Shown piece after piece: positions 16,540-26,649 of a stretch of 64,000 bases of DNA (positions are counted from its first letter, which is position 1; every line of letters starts with the position of its first letter). This stretch comes from Bacteroidetes bacterium HLUCCA01. GTDB lineage: Bacteria; Bacteroidota; Rhodothermia; Balneolales; HLUCCA01. The notes below the pieces were generated by a model. That model saw only the letters and a program-made list of their open reading frames with translations. It did no database searches and had not been told where the DNA came from. The stretch covers positions 216,247 through 280,246 of the forward strand of contig LIHN01000018.1 of NCBI GenBank assembly GCA_001314545.1, written 5' to 3'. The position numbers and the translations under genes are program-made.

Positions 16540-19056
16540 TCAAACTTTCATCACCAGAAGCGTCATATCATCGGCAAGTTCATAGTCACTGAAATCCAGC
16601 ACTTCCTGCTTGAAATATTCACAAATTGCTTCGGCCGACATGGACTGGGTGTTCATCGAATTCAGTACCCGGATTACACGGTCGAATTCATAAAGTTGGC
16701 CTGTTTTTGAACGCGCTTCCGGCAAGCCATCCGAATACAACAAGAGTGTATCACCGCTCTGGAGCTGCAGATGGGTAGTTTTATAGGGTACTTCACTTCG
16801 TATTCCAAGGGGCAATCGCGGATTTTCAGAGGATATAAAGCGGGTTTGGTTTCCACGTTTGAGCACCGGCTGGCAGTGACCGGCATTCACAAAGTGCAGT
16901 ATTTGGGTTTGAATTTCGTAGCGGGCCAGCAAACAGGTTATGAAAGACTGTGCATCGGTACGACTATGAAGGATAGGGTTAATTCCTGTTAATACCTCAG
17001 CTGGATCTTTCCCTGTTTCCCTGGCATTTGAAAGGAGAAGTCCACTGGTGAAAATTGCTGTGAGTGCTGCTTTCATGGCTTTCCCGGAGACATCCACTAC
17101 CGTAAGCATGAGTTCTGCCGGCCGGCCATGCTGATCTTTGATGAGAATATGGTCATAGAAGTCACCGCCTACTTCAAAGGACGGAATAAAGAAGCCCTTC
17201 ACGTCAACGTGCTCAAGATCTGGTGAGGATTTGGGCATCATGGCAAATTGCGACTCTTTGGCTATCTGAAACTCCCGCTCAATTCGGAGCTGCGATTTTA
17301 ATTTTTGCTCGTATTCCGGCACATAGCCCGCAGCAAGCAAATCTTCGCGACCAAAATGATGCAAGACAACACCACAGGCAAATGGCAGCAGCAACAGTCC
17401 GGTGAGTATCCAGCCCTGAGTCATAATAATAGGATCTTCAGACCCCATAAATGCCCCCGTCCGTGTCACAAGAAAAACAATCCACAACCCAATTGAGGTA
17501 GTAAGTATTCCGTAATACCGATAGGCAAGTACGAGGGGAACCGAAAGCAGAAAAAATGCAAACCAACCACTCAAAATTCCACCCGAAACCGATACAAAGG
17601 AGATCCCAAATCCCAATAAAACAGCGGTAACCGAAGAACCGGCAACGGTTAAAACAATGGTATTTCGAATGTAAACCCGCATTATACTCAATACAGCACC
17701 AAAAAAAGCGTATCCAACCATGGGCACATATGCCAGACTGTTAACCAGGTTGGTCAATACCGGAAATAAACTGCCTACACTCGAAAAGCCCGTACCGTCA
17801 TCGTAGATACTGTATACCGAACCGCTTGCATAAAGACCCAATGACCACATTCCCAGAGCCAGACCGGCATAGGCATACGCAGCCAGGATTGCTTTGCCAA
17901 TTTTCCGCTGGAAAAAATTCATCTCCCAAAGCGCATCCATATGCGGAACCTGTTCGTGATTTTGCCGTCGGGCGTAGGCATCCCAAATAAGATAAGCCAG
18001 TCCTGCAAAGATGCCAGATACTACGGCTCCAGCCATATAAAACAACATATCCAGTCCTGCTATTCCGGGTGTCAGCAGTGGATAATACGTGTAATGCATG
18101 GTCAGATAGCGGTAAACCAAAAGAAGCACTGTCACAGATCCTGCAATAATCAATGACCGCCCCCAAATTACCTGACCCCGGAAAATTAAACGTACTGCTA
18201 CAACCACAAGCAATACAGTTAGTATCAGCATGGATACAAAGAGAACGATAATCCTTGACAGTGACAAATCAGACTCAACAGGCACGTCCAGATCCAGCAC
18301 CGTATACGATGAAAATACCCTGGTAACACGAATAGCCGGACTGAGTACCTCATGGTCAGAATCATCGGCGCTGACTATATCAGGATGATAAGTAATATGA
18401 ACCCGTTCAGGCAATCTGCTTACCGAACCCCTTCGAACGTATGTGACCGTATACTCTGAATTCTCTCTGGGTACCATAGATACCGGTCTTTCTAAGACCA
18501 CTACCATCTGTGAATCCGGCAGTAACTCAAATTGATCCGGGTTGAATCCGGAGGCTTGCAGCACTTTATCCAACGCTGCATTTAAACTGTCAGCGGTAAA
18601 TAATGCAGCTGCGTTTTCAGGATGGGCCCTGAAAGAACGGACCCTCATCTGCCGGTCGAAGCTCACACTGGCAAGGCCATATTCGTCGAACAAGCTCTGA
18701 TCACCTGAAATGGTCTGGACAGACTCATACGGTTGCAGATACATGACAGACCACCCACTCAACGGTACCCCTGATCGGTTCAGCGCGAGTGGATTTCTAT
18801 TGGTTCCTTTGCCCAGTGAATCAATAAGATCTTCATACAGGTAGGTTCGTTGCTGACGACGGACCAACGGTGTATAAGACGGATAGGAATCCAGGCCAAA
18901 ATCCTGCATAACCCGTTCAGCACGTTCTATAGCGACAAACCGGCTGGTTTCAACGGCACCGCCCGAATGAAGTTCTGTTACCGGTCGTAACGCCAGATAA
19001 ACCAGAAACCCAAGCACCCCAATGTAAACAATGATATAAACGGTTCGGAAAGACAA
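16540..19056 (-). CDS. Membrane PP2C/SpoIIE-type serine phosphatase with extracytoplasmic domain
   Basis: An 838-residue protein. TM1 is at about residues 6-23, then about 240 extracytoplasmic residues, then a block of eight or more membrane helices (about 268-595), and a cytoplasmic SpoIIE-type PP2C domain at about 620-838. The phosphatase domain shows VVDVSGKAMKAAL, FVNAGHCQP and LLLYSDGLPEAR, with the Asp residues that bind metal. Such enzymes usually dephosphorylate anti-sigma-factor antagonists in partner-switching systems, but none is encoded here. The only possible initiator is TTG at 19056, because an in-frame TAA lies just upstream and the next Met is far inside. Confidence 0.85.
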   Translation of the reverse strand: MSFRTVYIIVYIGVLGFLVYLALRPVTELHSGGAVETSRFVAIERAERVMQDFGLDSYPSYTPLVRRQQRTYLYEDLIDSLGKGTNRNPLALNRSGVPLSGWSVMYLQPYESVQTISGDQSLFDEYGLASVSFDRQMRVRSFRAHPENAAALFTADSLNAALDKVLQASGFNPDQFELLPDSQMVVVLERPVSMVPRENSEYTVTYVRRGSVSRLPERVHITYHPDIVSADDSDHEVLSPAIRVTRVFSSYTVLDLDVPVESDLSLSRIIVLFVSMLILTVLLVVVAVRLIFRGQVIWGRSLIIAGSVTVLLLVYRYLTMHYTYYPLLTPGIAGLDMLFYMAGAVVSGIFAGLAYLIWDAYARRQNHEQVPHMDALWEMNFFQRKIGKAILAAYAYAGLALGMWSLGLYASGSVYSIYDDGTGFSSVGSLFPVLTNLVNSLAYVPMVGYAFFGAVLSIMRVYIRNTIVLTVAGSSVTAVLLGFGISFVSVSGGILSGWFAFFLLSVPLVLAYRYYGILTTSIGLWIVFLVTRTGAFMGSEDPIIMTQGWILTGLLLLPFACGVVLHHFGREDLLAAGYVPEYEQKLKSQLRIEREFQIAKESQFAMMPKSSPDLEHVDVKGFFIPSFEVGGDFYDHILIKDQHGRPAELMLTVVDVSGKAMKAALTAIFTSGLLLSNARETGKDPAEVLTGINPILHSRTDAQSFITCLLARYEIQTQILHFVNAGHCQPVLKRGNQTRFISSENPRLPLGIRSEVPYKTTHLQLQSGDTLLLYSDGLPEARSKTGQLYEFDRVIRVLNSMNTQSMSAEAICEYFKQEVLDFSDYELADDMTLLVMKV

Positions 19057-19234
19057 ACTGGAAGTTTAAGATAAGTTAGTAAACACGTACAGGAAGTTAA
19101 TGAGCAAACAGTGTTGAACAAAGCAAACTTTTTAAGGTACGCACAGGGTCTGATTCAGTTGCGCTGGTTCATTATCTGAGATTACCGACAAGTACCTGTA
19201 TATTACACAGGAAACAAATCTGAACAGAACAAAT

Positions 19235-20513
19235 ATGAGCAGGCAAACATTATTTTTTCTTCTTCTCTCCGGTTTGATTTTAGTCAATCTGCCGGTTTTC
19301 GCTCAACAGCTGACCCCGGCCGACACGCTCCGTCTTCTGGCACATCCACAGCGTGCAGCACATACCTTTGTTCACTGCCAGATGTAGGGACACGAGCGCC
19401 CCGGAGCTTTCCGCTACTACCATGCTGGTTAAACCGGATTTAACCGAACAGGAACGTATCAACCTTGCCCGACAACTTCTGCGTGTGCTGGATTCTCGCG
19501 GACTGCTCATAGAATTCGAAAACATTCCCGCAAATCCGGCTTATGAAGACAGTCTTTCAGGCTTGCATCAATATATATTGCTCCCCTCCCTTCCGGAAAT
19601 ATATCTGGAAAAGCAGGGAAACTTATGGCTTTTTTCTCAAGCCAGTGTGGAAGCCATTCCAGACATTTACCGCAGCACATTCTCCATTTTTGTAGACCTG
19701 GTTCTGGATAATCTGCCTGATTACATGCACCATAGCTGGTTTGGTCTGGCCATGTGGCAGTACCTGGCTTTGTTTTTTTGGCTGCTGGCCGGCCTTGCCT
19801 TACGGAAAATAGTGGAGTTCGTCCTGGAGAACTATGTGCACCGCCTCACGCGTCAGACCAATACCCAATGGGATGACTACCTGGTTGAATCAGTCAAGAA
19901 GCCTGTCAGCTTCATTATCATGCTGATATTCTTCAAAATAACTGCAACCAACCTAATGCTGTCAGTTAATGTAAATTATTACATGAACTGGTTCATTGAC
20001 ATCGCCCTGAGTTTCTCTTTTGTTTGGCTGTTTTATGGTTTGGTTAATGTAATTACCGGTTTTCTGGGTGACGTGACTTCACGATCAAAAAGTAAACTGG
20101 ACGAGCAACTGGTCCCGCTGCTGGGGAAAACCTTAAGGGCTTTTGTAGTTATAGTTGGTGTCCTGTTTATCATCCAGAACAGCGGATACAACGTGGCCTC
20201 CGTTCTGGCAGGACTTGGAATAGGCGGTCTTGCAGTAGCTCTCGCTGCCCGTGATACCCTTGCCAATTTCTTCGGATCTGTTACCATTTTCCTGGATATT
20301 CTGCGTGTAGCAAAAGATGTAGGTGTAGAGTTCGCTTATCCTACTCAGACACTGCATATTGACAGCTTTCATGCAGATAACCCCCGAAGTGCCGGCGAAA
20401 AGCGATCGGAAGAGGAACTGGTCAGTTCAGTGTGGGAATACGGTCCTCAGGGTTCAGCCAAACCCAAAGGTGGTGCCAGACTGTTCCGGGGCGGCAAGGA
20501 AATCGACTTCTAA
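19235..20513 (+). pseudogene. MscS-family mechanosensitive channel, frameshifted and internally deleted
   Basis: An ATG at 19235 opens a clean signal peptide (MSRQTLFFLLLSGLILVNLP...) and the conserved start of a periplasmic helical region, but this frame stops at a TAG at 19385-19387. The rest of the protein continues in the next frame (open from before 19353) through four or so membrane helices to GLGIGGLAVALAARDTLANF, the pore helix of MscS channels. Directly after GSVTIFLD the sequence jumps to ILRVAKDVGVEFAYPTQTLHI, which in relatives follows about 130 residues of beta and alpha/beta vestibule. The second lesion is in frame. Either lesion alone should disable a normal channel. Confidence 0.8.
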
Positions 20514-20628
20514 GTAATAGCCGGTATTGCCGGGAATAATCGTTTGTACGACAACTTTTTAACACCCGGCCTGGTCAGGCAACCCGGTTATCATGACCAG
20601 AGACTAAATTGCAGCGGCCCGCATAGTC

Positions 20629-20667
20629 AAAAAAAAGGCCGCATTCCGGAACGGTATGCGGCCTTTC
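20629..20667. terminator. Bidirectional terminator between the mscS-like gene and the bacilliredoxin gene
   Basis: The stem GGCCGCAT / ATGCGGCC (20637-20663) with inner CCG/CGG pairing is flanked by eight A on the left and TTT on the right. It lies between convergent genes and can serve both, more strongly the minus-strand one. Confidence 0.85.
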
Positions 20668-20684
20668 AAGCATAACGGGACTTC

Positions 20685-21113
20685 TTAGCAGAAGGCGTTG
20701 AAAATCATCATCAAATCATTGGCAACTTCCTGAGCCGATCTGCCTTCCACGCGGTGCCGCGGAATCATCGCCTTAATCTCGCCATCTTTGAAAAAAGCAA
20801 AGGAGGGCGAGGAGGGTGGAAACTCAGAAAAATATCCACGGGCACGTTCGGTGGCCTCCCGATCCTGACCGGCAAATACCGTATACATATGATCCGGCTG
20901 CTTTTCATTTTCAAGGGCAATTTTCACCCCGGGACGTGCATTACCTGCCGCACATCCGCAAACTGAATTAATCACAAGCAACATCGTGCCTTCTTTCTTC
21001 TCGCCCAAAACGGCATCAACATCTTCTGGTGTGCGCAATTCCTTTACGCCGAGATCGGTCAACTCGGTGCGCATCCAACTGGTATCCGGACCGATTCCAA
21101 AACCAAATTGCAT
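20685..21113 (-). CDS. BrxA/BrxB-family bacilliredoxin
   Basis: A 142-residue thioredoxin-fold protein of the YphP/YqiW family. The active site CGC is seen in VINSVCGCAAGNARPG. These proteins remove bacillithiol from mixed disulfides on proteins after oxidative stress; the family name implies that this organism uses bacillithiol or a related thiol, which is inference. The conserved C-terminal end MMIFNAFC also carries a Cys. It is close to superoxide dismutase and transhydrogenase genes, which supports a redox role, though the genes are on separate transcripts. Confidence 0.93.
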   Translation of the reverse strand: MQFGFGIGPDTSWMRTELTDLGVKELRTPEDVDAVLGEKKEGTMLLVINSVCGCAAGNARPGVKIALENEKQPDHMYTVFAGQDREATERARGYFSEFPPSSPSFAFFKDGEIKAMIPRHRVEGRSAQEVANDLMMIFNAFC

Positions 21114-21218
21114 AGTATTCCTGGTGTTTCTTGGATAATTACGATATGTCGGAAATATAGGAATTTTGCGTGTATTTTAGCACAAAATCCATCGTCAAAT
21201 GCGTAGAAAAACGATCAT

Positions 21219-22043
21219 ATGAAAAATTCCAGCCTTCTGACACTCGTACTACTTTCGCTGGGTCTTCTGAGCGTTGGGTGCACCTCCGCCAGGGTGCTCA
21301 GCAGTAATTATACCTCAACGGAACTGACCATTGACGGAGACATTTCGGATTGGCCCAGAGACCGGATGCAATTGGAAAATAACGCCGAGTTCGATGCTTA
21401 CTTTGCAAACGATGGGATGTTTTTATACATGTATCTGGTTGTCAAAAGCCAGCAGCTTTACAACGATCTGAATGAATATGGACTCCGGCTTTACGTTGAT
21501 CGTCAATCCAAACCGAAACGGATGTTTGGATTAATCTACCCTATTGGAGTACTGAACTATATCAGTCCCGTACCCGGTGCCAGACAGGAGTATATTGAGA
21601 ATCCCGGGTGGGCCGGCTTCCCGGAAAATCGTCAGCTGCTGGAGCGTTATCAGGATGAACGTTTTACCAGGGCCATGCTTATACAACGCAGTAACCGCAG
21701 CGACCAGGAGCGCCCGGCTGACGTTCTTACAGAAGTTTTACAGGCCCAGGGTATTCAGATATCCCACGATCCTGATGCCCGTTTGTTAAATCTGGAAGTT
21801 AAAATCCCCCTGCAGCCAACCCGCAGCCATCCTTTTGCCATAGAAACAGAACCAGGGGAAACGATTTTTGTAGGGATTGAAGTAAAACCACCCGGCGCAG
21901 ACGAAATTTTACAGGAAGCAGGGTCAGTACTTGCAGAAGGACAAGGTGGCAGCATGAGACAACAGCAGGAGTTGGCACAGCGAATGCAACTACGGGGAGA
22001 ATTTTCCCGGTGGATACAGGTGTCGCTTGCTGAAGCGCCCTGA
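21219..22043 (+). CDS. Predicted lipoprotein with CBM9/DOMON-like fold, function unknown
   Basis: A 274-residue protein with a clear lipoprotein signal (MKNSSLLTLVLLSLGLLSVGC, lipobox SVGC). After the Cys the segment LTIDGDISDWP followed by FDAYFANDGMFLYMYLVVK matches, by pattern, the beta-sandwich CBM9-like domains that open with an IDG..DW motif. The remaining 150 residues are charged, with a Gln/Glu-rich helix near residue 245. I do not recognise a specific family. It is divergent from the bacilliredoxin gene and convergent with sodA. Confidence 0.75.
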   Translation: MKNSSLLTLVLLSLGLLSVGCTSARVLSSNYTSTELTIDGDISDWPRDRMQLENNAEFDAYFANDGMFLYMYLVVKSQQLYNDLNEYGLRLYVDRQSKPKRMFGLIYPIGVLNYISPVPGARQEYIENPGWAGFPENRQLLERYQDERFTRAMLIQRSNRSDQERPADVLTEVLQAQGIQISHDPDARLLNLEVKIPLQPTRSHPFAIETEPGETIFVGIEVKPPGADEILQEAGSVLAEGQGGSMRQQQELAQRMQLRGEFSRWIQVSLAEAP

Positions 22044-22207
22044 TACAGCCTGCGTTCCAGCCGCCCATGGTAGGTTCTGACCAATACGGGTACTTGCTTA
22101 TGCAGCTAGACGGGTGAAACCTGCGACAACCTTGCTACCAGGCCCGCTTCAAACAAACATCGGTAAACAGGCATTACCGGAAACCATTGCCCGTGCCTGT
22201 CAATCAT

Positions 22208-22246
22208 AAAAAAGGCCCTGTCGTTCTTCACGACAGAGCCTTTAAT
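22208..22246. terminator. Bidirectional terminator between the lipoprotein gene and sodA
   Basis: AGGC-CTGTCGT / ACGACAG-GCCT forms a stem with one mismatch (22213-22241), bounded by A and T runs. It separates two convergent genes. The remaining 170 bases of the gap hold nothing I could identify. Confidence 0.8.
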
Positions 22247-22270
22247 CCTGTTGACTGATCAAAACCGGTC

Positions 22271-22876
22271 TTATTTGGCGGCTTTGAAGTATTCAGATAC
22301 CTTCGACCAGTCCACCACATTCCAGAAAGCAGAAATATAGTCGGGTCGACGGTTTTGATAGTTCAGATAGTAGGCATGTTCCCAGACATCAAGACCCAGA
22401 ATTGGGGTTTTTCCATCCATGACGGGGCTATCCTGATTCGGGGTTGACGTCACCTCAAGTTTACCATCGGCAACAACCAGCCAGGCCCAGCCTGAACCGA
22501 AACGTGTTGCTGCTGCATTGGCAAATTTTTCTTTGAACGCATCAAAGCTGCCAAAGGCTTCATCGATAGCTGCCGCAAGTTCACCCGAAGGTGTACCGCC
22601 TCCGTTTGGGGACAGGATTGTCCAGAATAAGGTGTGATTGGCATGTCCGCCCCCATTATTGATGACAGCCTGCTTTTTGTCGGCCGGAACTTTGTCAATG
22701 GCAGCCAGGACATCCTCGATGGCGTGATCCGCCATTTCATGGCCGGCCAGGGCATCATTTACTTTCTGAATGTAGGCGTTATGGTGTTTGGTGTGGTGTA
22801 TTTCCATTGTACGTGCATCAAAGTGTGGTTCAAGTGCATCGTATGCATATGGAAGTTCAGGTAATGTGTAAGCCAT
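22271..22876 (-). CDS. sodA: Superoxide dismutase, Mn/Fe type
   Basis: A 201-residue cytoplasmic enzyme converting superoxide to oxygen and hydrogen peroxide. Metal ligands are His27 (MEIHHTKHH), the His of [10 protein letters not shown], and the Asp and His of the signature [18 protein letters not shown]. The NQDSP segment places the outer-sphere Gln in the position usual for Mn enzymes, so Mn or cambialistic use is favoured over strict Fe. It faces the transhydrogenase gene across a 397-base divergent gap, and both act in oxidative stress. Confidence 0.96.
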   Translation of the reverse strand: MAYTLPELPYAYDALEPHFDARTMEIHHTKHHNAYIQKVNDALAGHEMADHAIEDVLAAIDKVPADKKQAVINNGGGHANHTLFWTILSPNGGGTPSGELAAAIDEAFGSFDAFKEKFANAAATRFGSGWAWLVVADGKLEVTSTPNQDSPVMDGKTPILGLDVWEHAYYLNYQNRRPDYISAFWNVVDWSKVSEYFKAAK

Positions 22877-23273
22877 AATAGATCTTTTCGTGTTCGTGTT
22901 TTTGCGATTAAAGTTGTTTTGCAGTTAACCTTCTGTAAGACAAACGAATATACAAAACTAAGCGTTCCGCCGTAATTGGGGTAACCCGGAGCCGTACGCG
23001 ATGTATGCCTGTCAACCTGCCAAATACCAGCTCTACCCGGATCGCAGACTGCAGTGAGGGCGATTACAGGATTCCTGTTGCTGCCAGGTCACGCTTTCGT
23101 CCGGCTGTCAACCAATAATTACGCAGAAATGCTCCGTTAAATCTGCTATATTTTATCAGATAAAAATAAAGTTCTGCCACACAAAGGGATGTGCTGCGGT
23201 ACAGATGGACGGCCGTTCATGCCCTCAGCCGTTGAACGCGCAGGACAACACAGATCACCCACTCAACCAATTT
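22877..23273. promoter_or_regulatory. Divergent sodA-sthA intergenic region
   Basis: A 397-base stretch with no credible gene of its own. A TAGTTTTG (TAnnTTTG) element for sodA lies at 22953-22960 on the minus strand. A perfect inverted repeat TTTTATC-A-GATAAAA lies at 23151-23165, about 110 bases before the sthA start, and is a candidate operator or AT-rich promoter element. The middle section shows no hairpin or repeat I could support. Confidence 0.4.
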
Positions 23274-24716
23274 ATGAAATTCGATTACGATCTGATTATT
23301 CTGGGCAGCGGTCCTGCCGGTTTCTCAGCCGCAATGCAGGGAAGCAAATTCGACAAAAAAGTACTCATGGTGGAGGCCAACGAACATCATCTTGGCGGGT
23401 CATGGATTAACGCCGGAACCGTTCCCAGCAAGGCCCTCAGAGAGGCCGCCATGAACATCCACAAGTTTACCCGGCAATTCGGTGATGTGAATCACAAAAA
23501 AGCCCACGAGCAATTTCAGATGGGGGAACTGCTTGCGTTGAAAAACCGTGTTGTCAGTCATGAAAACAGCGAAATAAAACGCAATCTCGTTAAAAATGAG
23601 ATCACAACCCTCAGAGGGTATGGTCGCATCCTGGATCCGCATACCATAGAAGTTATTGACCCGATTGAGTCCAAGCGCACCTACACCGCAGAAAATATTC
23701 TCATTTCTACCGGCAGCACAGCAAGTCACCCGGACAATTTCATTATTGATCACCGTACCGTGCTGGATATTACCACCGTACTGGATATGGAGCATATCCC
23801 ACGCCGGCTGGTGGTAGTTGGATCCGGAGTTCAGGCAATCGAATATGCCACGATTTTCGCCTCCATGGGTACCAAAGTCACAATGCTGAATCCGGCCTCT
23901 GACTACCTTACCTTTCTGGATCACGAAATCCGGGCTGTACTCGATGACAGCTTTTCCAGGTTCCGGATCAACGTCTTCAATAATGCAAAAATCACCAAGG
24001 TAGGCAAGAATGACCTGAGAAATTGCACCGAGGTTCACTTCACCACCAAAGGCGAGGAAAAACGCGTTATTGAAACCGAACAAGTACTCTATTTCGGCGG
24101 CCGAACTCCCAATACATCGAAAATCGGGCTCGAAAACCTGAAAATTCAGACTGATGCCAAAGGGCATATTCCCGTTGATGAAGAGTATCGTACCAAAGTC
24201 AAAAGCGTCTATGCCGCCGGCGATGTCGTGGGCTACCCCGAACTGGCTTCCGCATCTTTCTCACAAGGTCGACTCGCCGTCTGTCATATGTTTGACATCC
24301 CTGCCGCTGAAATGGGACAAACCATGCCATTCAGTATTTACTCCATTCCGGAAATGTCAAGTGTAGGCCTCACAGAAAACGAGGCCACCGCCGAAGGCTA
24401 CGATGTTACTGTTGGGAGAGCCTATTACGGTAACCTGACCAAAGCTACGATCAGTAACAGCACCCAGGGTATTCTCAAACTTGTCTTTGAAACCGGTACG
24501 TTTCGTCTGCTGGGAGTCCATATTATTGGCGACCAGGCCTGCGAAATCGTCCATATCGGTCAGGCTGTGATTGCCCTGAAAGGTGATGTGCGCTATTTCA
24601 TCAGCCACATGATGAATTATCCCACCTATGCCGAGGCCTACCGGATTGCCGCCTTTAATGGTGTAAACCGTGTCTACAAGGCCGGTGTTAAGTACCGCAG
24701 TATTCTGGAGCGTTAA
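23274..24716 (+). CDS. sthA: Soluble pyridine nucleotide transhydrogenase (Si-specific)
   Basis: A 480-residue flavoprotein of the disulfide reductase superfamily that moves hydride between NADPH and NADH. It has the FAD motif LIILGSGPAGFSAA, the second nucleotide motif VVGSGVQAIEYATIFASMG, and the FAD segment VYAAGDVVGYPELASASFSQGR. The position of the redox-active CxxxxC is replaced (GGSWINAGTVPSKALRE has no Cys), the feature that separates SthA from lipoamide dehydrogenase. The frame opens 69 bases earlier, but ATG 23274 (MKFDYDLIILG) fits the family. Confidence 0.9.
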   Translation: MKFDYDLIILGSGPAGFSAAMQGSKFDKKVLMVEANEHHLGGSWINAGTVPSKALREAAMNIHKFTRQFGDVNHKKAHEQFQMGELLALKNRVVSHENSEIKRNLVKNEITTLRGYGRILDPHTIEVIDPIESKRTYTAENILISTGSTASHPDNFIIDHRTVLDITTVLDMEHIPRRLVVVGSGVQAIEYATIFASMGTKVTMLNPASDYLTFLDHEIRAVLDDSFSRFRINVFNNAKITKVGKNDLRNCTEVHFTTKGEEKRVIETEQVLYFGGRTPNTSKIGLENLKIQTDAKGHIPVDEEYRTKVKSVYAAGDVVGYPELASASFSQGRLAVCHMFDIPAAEMGQTMPFSIYSIPEMSSVGLTENEATAEGYDVTVGRAYYGNLTKATISNSTQGILKLVFETGTFRLLGVHIIGDQACEIVHIGQAVIALKGDVRYFISHMMNYPTYAEAYRIAAFNGVNRVYKAGVKYRSILER

Positions 24717-24861
24717 CCCGTCGTTTCAGGTCCTCACCGCACGGTTATCCCGTACAGTACGCAGTGGCGTATACCTATGCACACTGTGACCTGACGGATA
24801 ATCCGTTCGTGGTAACTGCGGTCAGCGTTGTTGCCAACACGACCAAAGAACCTGCAAAGCC

Positions 24862-26649
24862 TTATTTTTTGAGCAGGTTGATTCCGGGTTTAAGCTGAAT
24901 ATGCAGCTCATCCAGCTGTCGTGGGTCTACTACGTCAGGACTGTTATCCATCGTGCTTTGCGCCCGCTGGTTTTTGGGAAATGCGATGACGTCACGAAGG
25001 CTTCGCGATCCGGTCAGCAGCATAACGATGCGGTCCAGTCCGAAGGCAATCCCCCCGTGCGGAGGAGCTCCGAAACGGAATGCATCCAGCAGAAAACCAA
25101 ATTTTTCACGAGCTTCCTCCTCTCCGATGCCCAACAGCTCGAACATACGTTCCTGGAGCTTACGGTCGTGTATACGGATGGACCCCCCCCCAATTTCATT
25201 ACCGTTCATAACCATGTCATACGCACGGGAACGTACCTTACCCGGTTCGGTGTCCATCAGGGCGATATCCTGTGGCAACGGCGATGTAAAAGGGTGATGC
25301 ATGGCTACATAGCGACCTTCCTCGGCATCGTACTCGAGCAACGGAAACTCAGTTACCCAAAGCAGTGCGTGTTTGGAAGTATCAATTAAATCGTACTCCT
25401 GGCCCATGATCAGGCGCATCTGCCCCAGCTGAGCATAGACATCGGGAGCGGAGCCCGCCAGAACGAGTATGAGATCGCCTTTGGCAGCACCTGCACGTTC
25501 GGTCATGGCTACGGTGGTTTCCTGACTGACAAATTTACCTACACTGGAGTAAACCTCGTCTTCATTGTTTTTGATGTAAATCAGTCCGCTGGCACCGGCT
25601 TCATCAATGGCACGTTTGGTCAGCCTGTCCATCACACCCCGACCCAAATGACCATGACCCGGCACCTTGAATCCAATCACGGCACCGCCGTCAGCAACGG
25701 TCTTGGCAAAAACACGGAACTCGGATTTTGCAACGATGTCTGAAAAATCAACAAATTCCAGGCCGAAACGCAGGTCAGGTTTGTCGGATCCGTACGTTTT
25801 CATGGCATGATCGTACGTCATGCGTGGAATGGGGGTCTGTAAATCATAACCGTGTACTTCTGCAAGTATGGATTTCATCATACCTTCAGCCATCTGGTAT
25901 ATGCTTTCCTCGTCCACAAAAGACATCTCAACGTCTATCTGGGTAAACTCGGGCTGGCGGTCGGCCCGGAGGTCTTCATCCCGGAAACACTTTACAATCT
26001 GAAAGTAGCGGTCCATGCCGGATACCATGAGCAGCTGCTTGTAGGTCTGCGGACTTTGAGGTAAGGCATAAAAAGAACCGGGATTCACCCTGCTGGGCAC
26101 CAGATAATCGCGGGCACCTTCCGGAGTTGATCGCATCAGAACCGGTGTTTCAATTTCGGCGAACTGGTGTTCATCGAAATAGCGGCGTACCACCTGGGCT
26201 ACTTTAGAGCGTACCAGCAGATTTCGCTGCATCTGCGGTCTTCGCAGGTCCAGGTACCGGTATTTCAGCCGTACATCTTCATTTGTTTTGATATCATCTT
26301 CAATTTCGAACGGCGGTGTATCCGCACCGCTGTAAATCTGCAGCGACTCAACCCGCACTTCTATCTCACCAGTGGCCATTTTCGGATTAATATTAACCTC
26401 ATCACGGTCACGAACCACACCCTGAATCCCAATAACATGCTCGCTGCGGAGGGAATCGGCAAGCTGATGTGATTCCGGATTGTCCTGAGGTGAAAAAACG
26501 ACCTGAGTTTTACCGTAACGATCGCGCAAATCAATAAAAATTACCCCGCCGAGGTCGCGCCGGGTATCAACCCAACCGTTTAATATGACCTGTTGGCCGG
26601 ATTCAGCCGAAGAAAGTTCGCCGCAAGTGTGAGTTCGTTTGAGCAACAT
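24862..26649 (-). CDS. aspS: Aspartate--tRNA ligase
   Basis: A 595-residue class II synthetase of the bacterial type. The N-terminal OB-fold anticodon domain has WVDTRRDLGGVIFIDLRDRYG. The class II core includes motif 2 (FRDEDLRADRQPEFTQIDVEMSF), the bacterial GAD insertion in the middle, and motif 3 (GIAFGLDRIVMLLTG). The frame extends five codons to TTG 26664, but ATG 26649 (MLLKRTHTCGEL) is the normal start. Whether it also charges tRNA-Asn cannot be judged without knowing if asnS or gatCAB is elsewhere. Confidence 0.97.
   Translation of the reverse strand: MLLKRTHTCGELSSAESGQQVILNGWVDTRRDLGGVIFIDLRDRYGKTQVVFSPQDNPESHQLADSLRSEHVIGIQGVVRDRDEVNINPKMATGEIEVRVESLQIYSGADTPPFEIEDDIKTNEDVRLKYRYLDLRRPQMQRNLLVRSKVAQVVRRYFDEHQFAEIETPVLMRSTPEGARDYLVPSRVNPGSFYALPQSPQTYKQLLMVSGMDRYFQIVKCFRDEDLRADRQPEFTQIDVEMSFVDEESIYQMAEGMMKSILAEVHGYDLQTPIPRMTYDHAMKTYGSDKPDLRFGLEFVDFSDIVAKSEFRVFAKTVADGGAVIGFKVPGHGHLGRGVMDRLTKRAIDEAGASGLIYIKNNEDEVYSSVGKFVSQETTVAMTERAGAAKGDLILVLAGSAPDVYAQLGQMRLIMGQEYDLIDTSKHALLWVTEFPLLEYDAEEGRYVAMHHPFTSPLPQDIALMDTEPGKVRSRAYDMVMNGNEIGGGSIRIHDRKLQERMFELLGIGEEEAREKFGFLLDAFRFGAPPHGGIAFGLDRIVMLLTGSRSLRDVIAFPKNQRAQSTMDNSPDVVDPRQLDELHIQLKPGINLLKK

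Noticed and set aside
24717..24861. Terminator between the convergent sthA and aspS genes
   Set aside because: No stem followed by a T run could be found in the 145-base gap.
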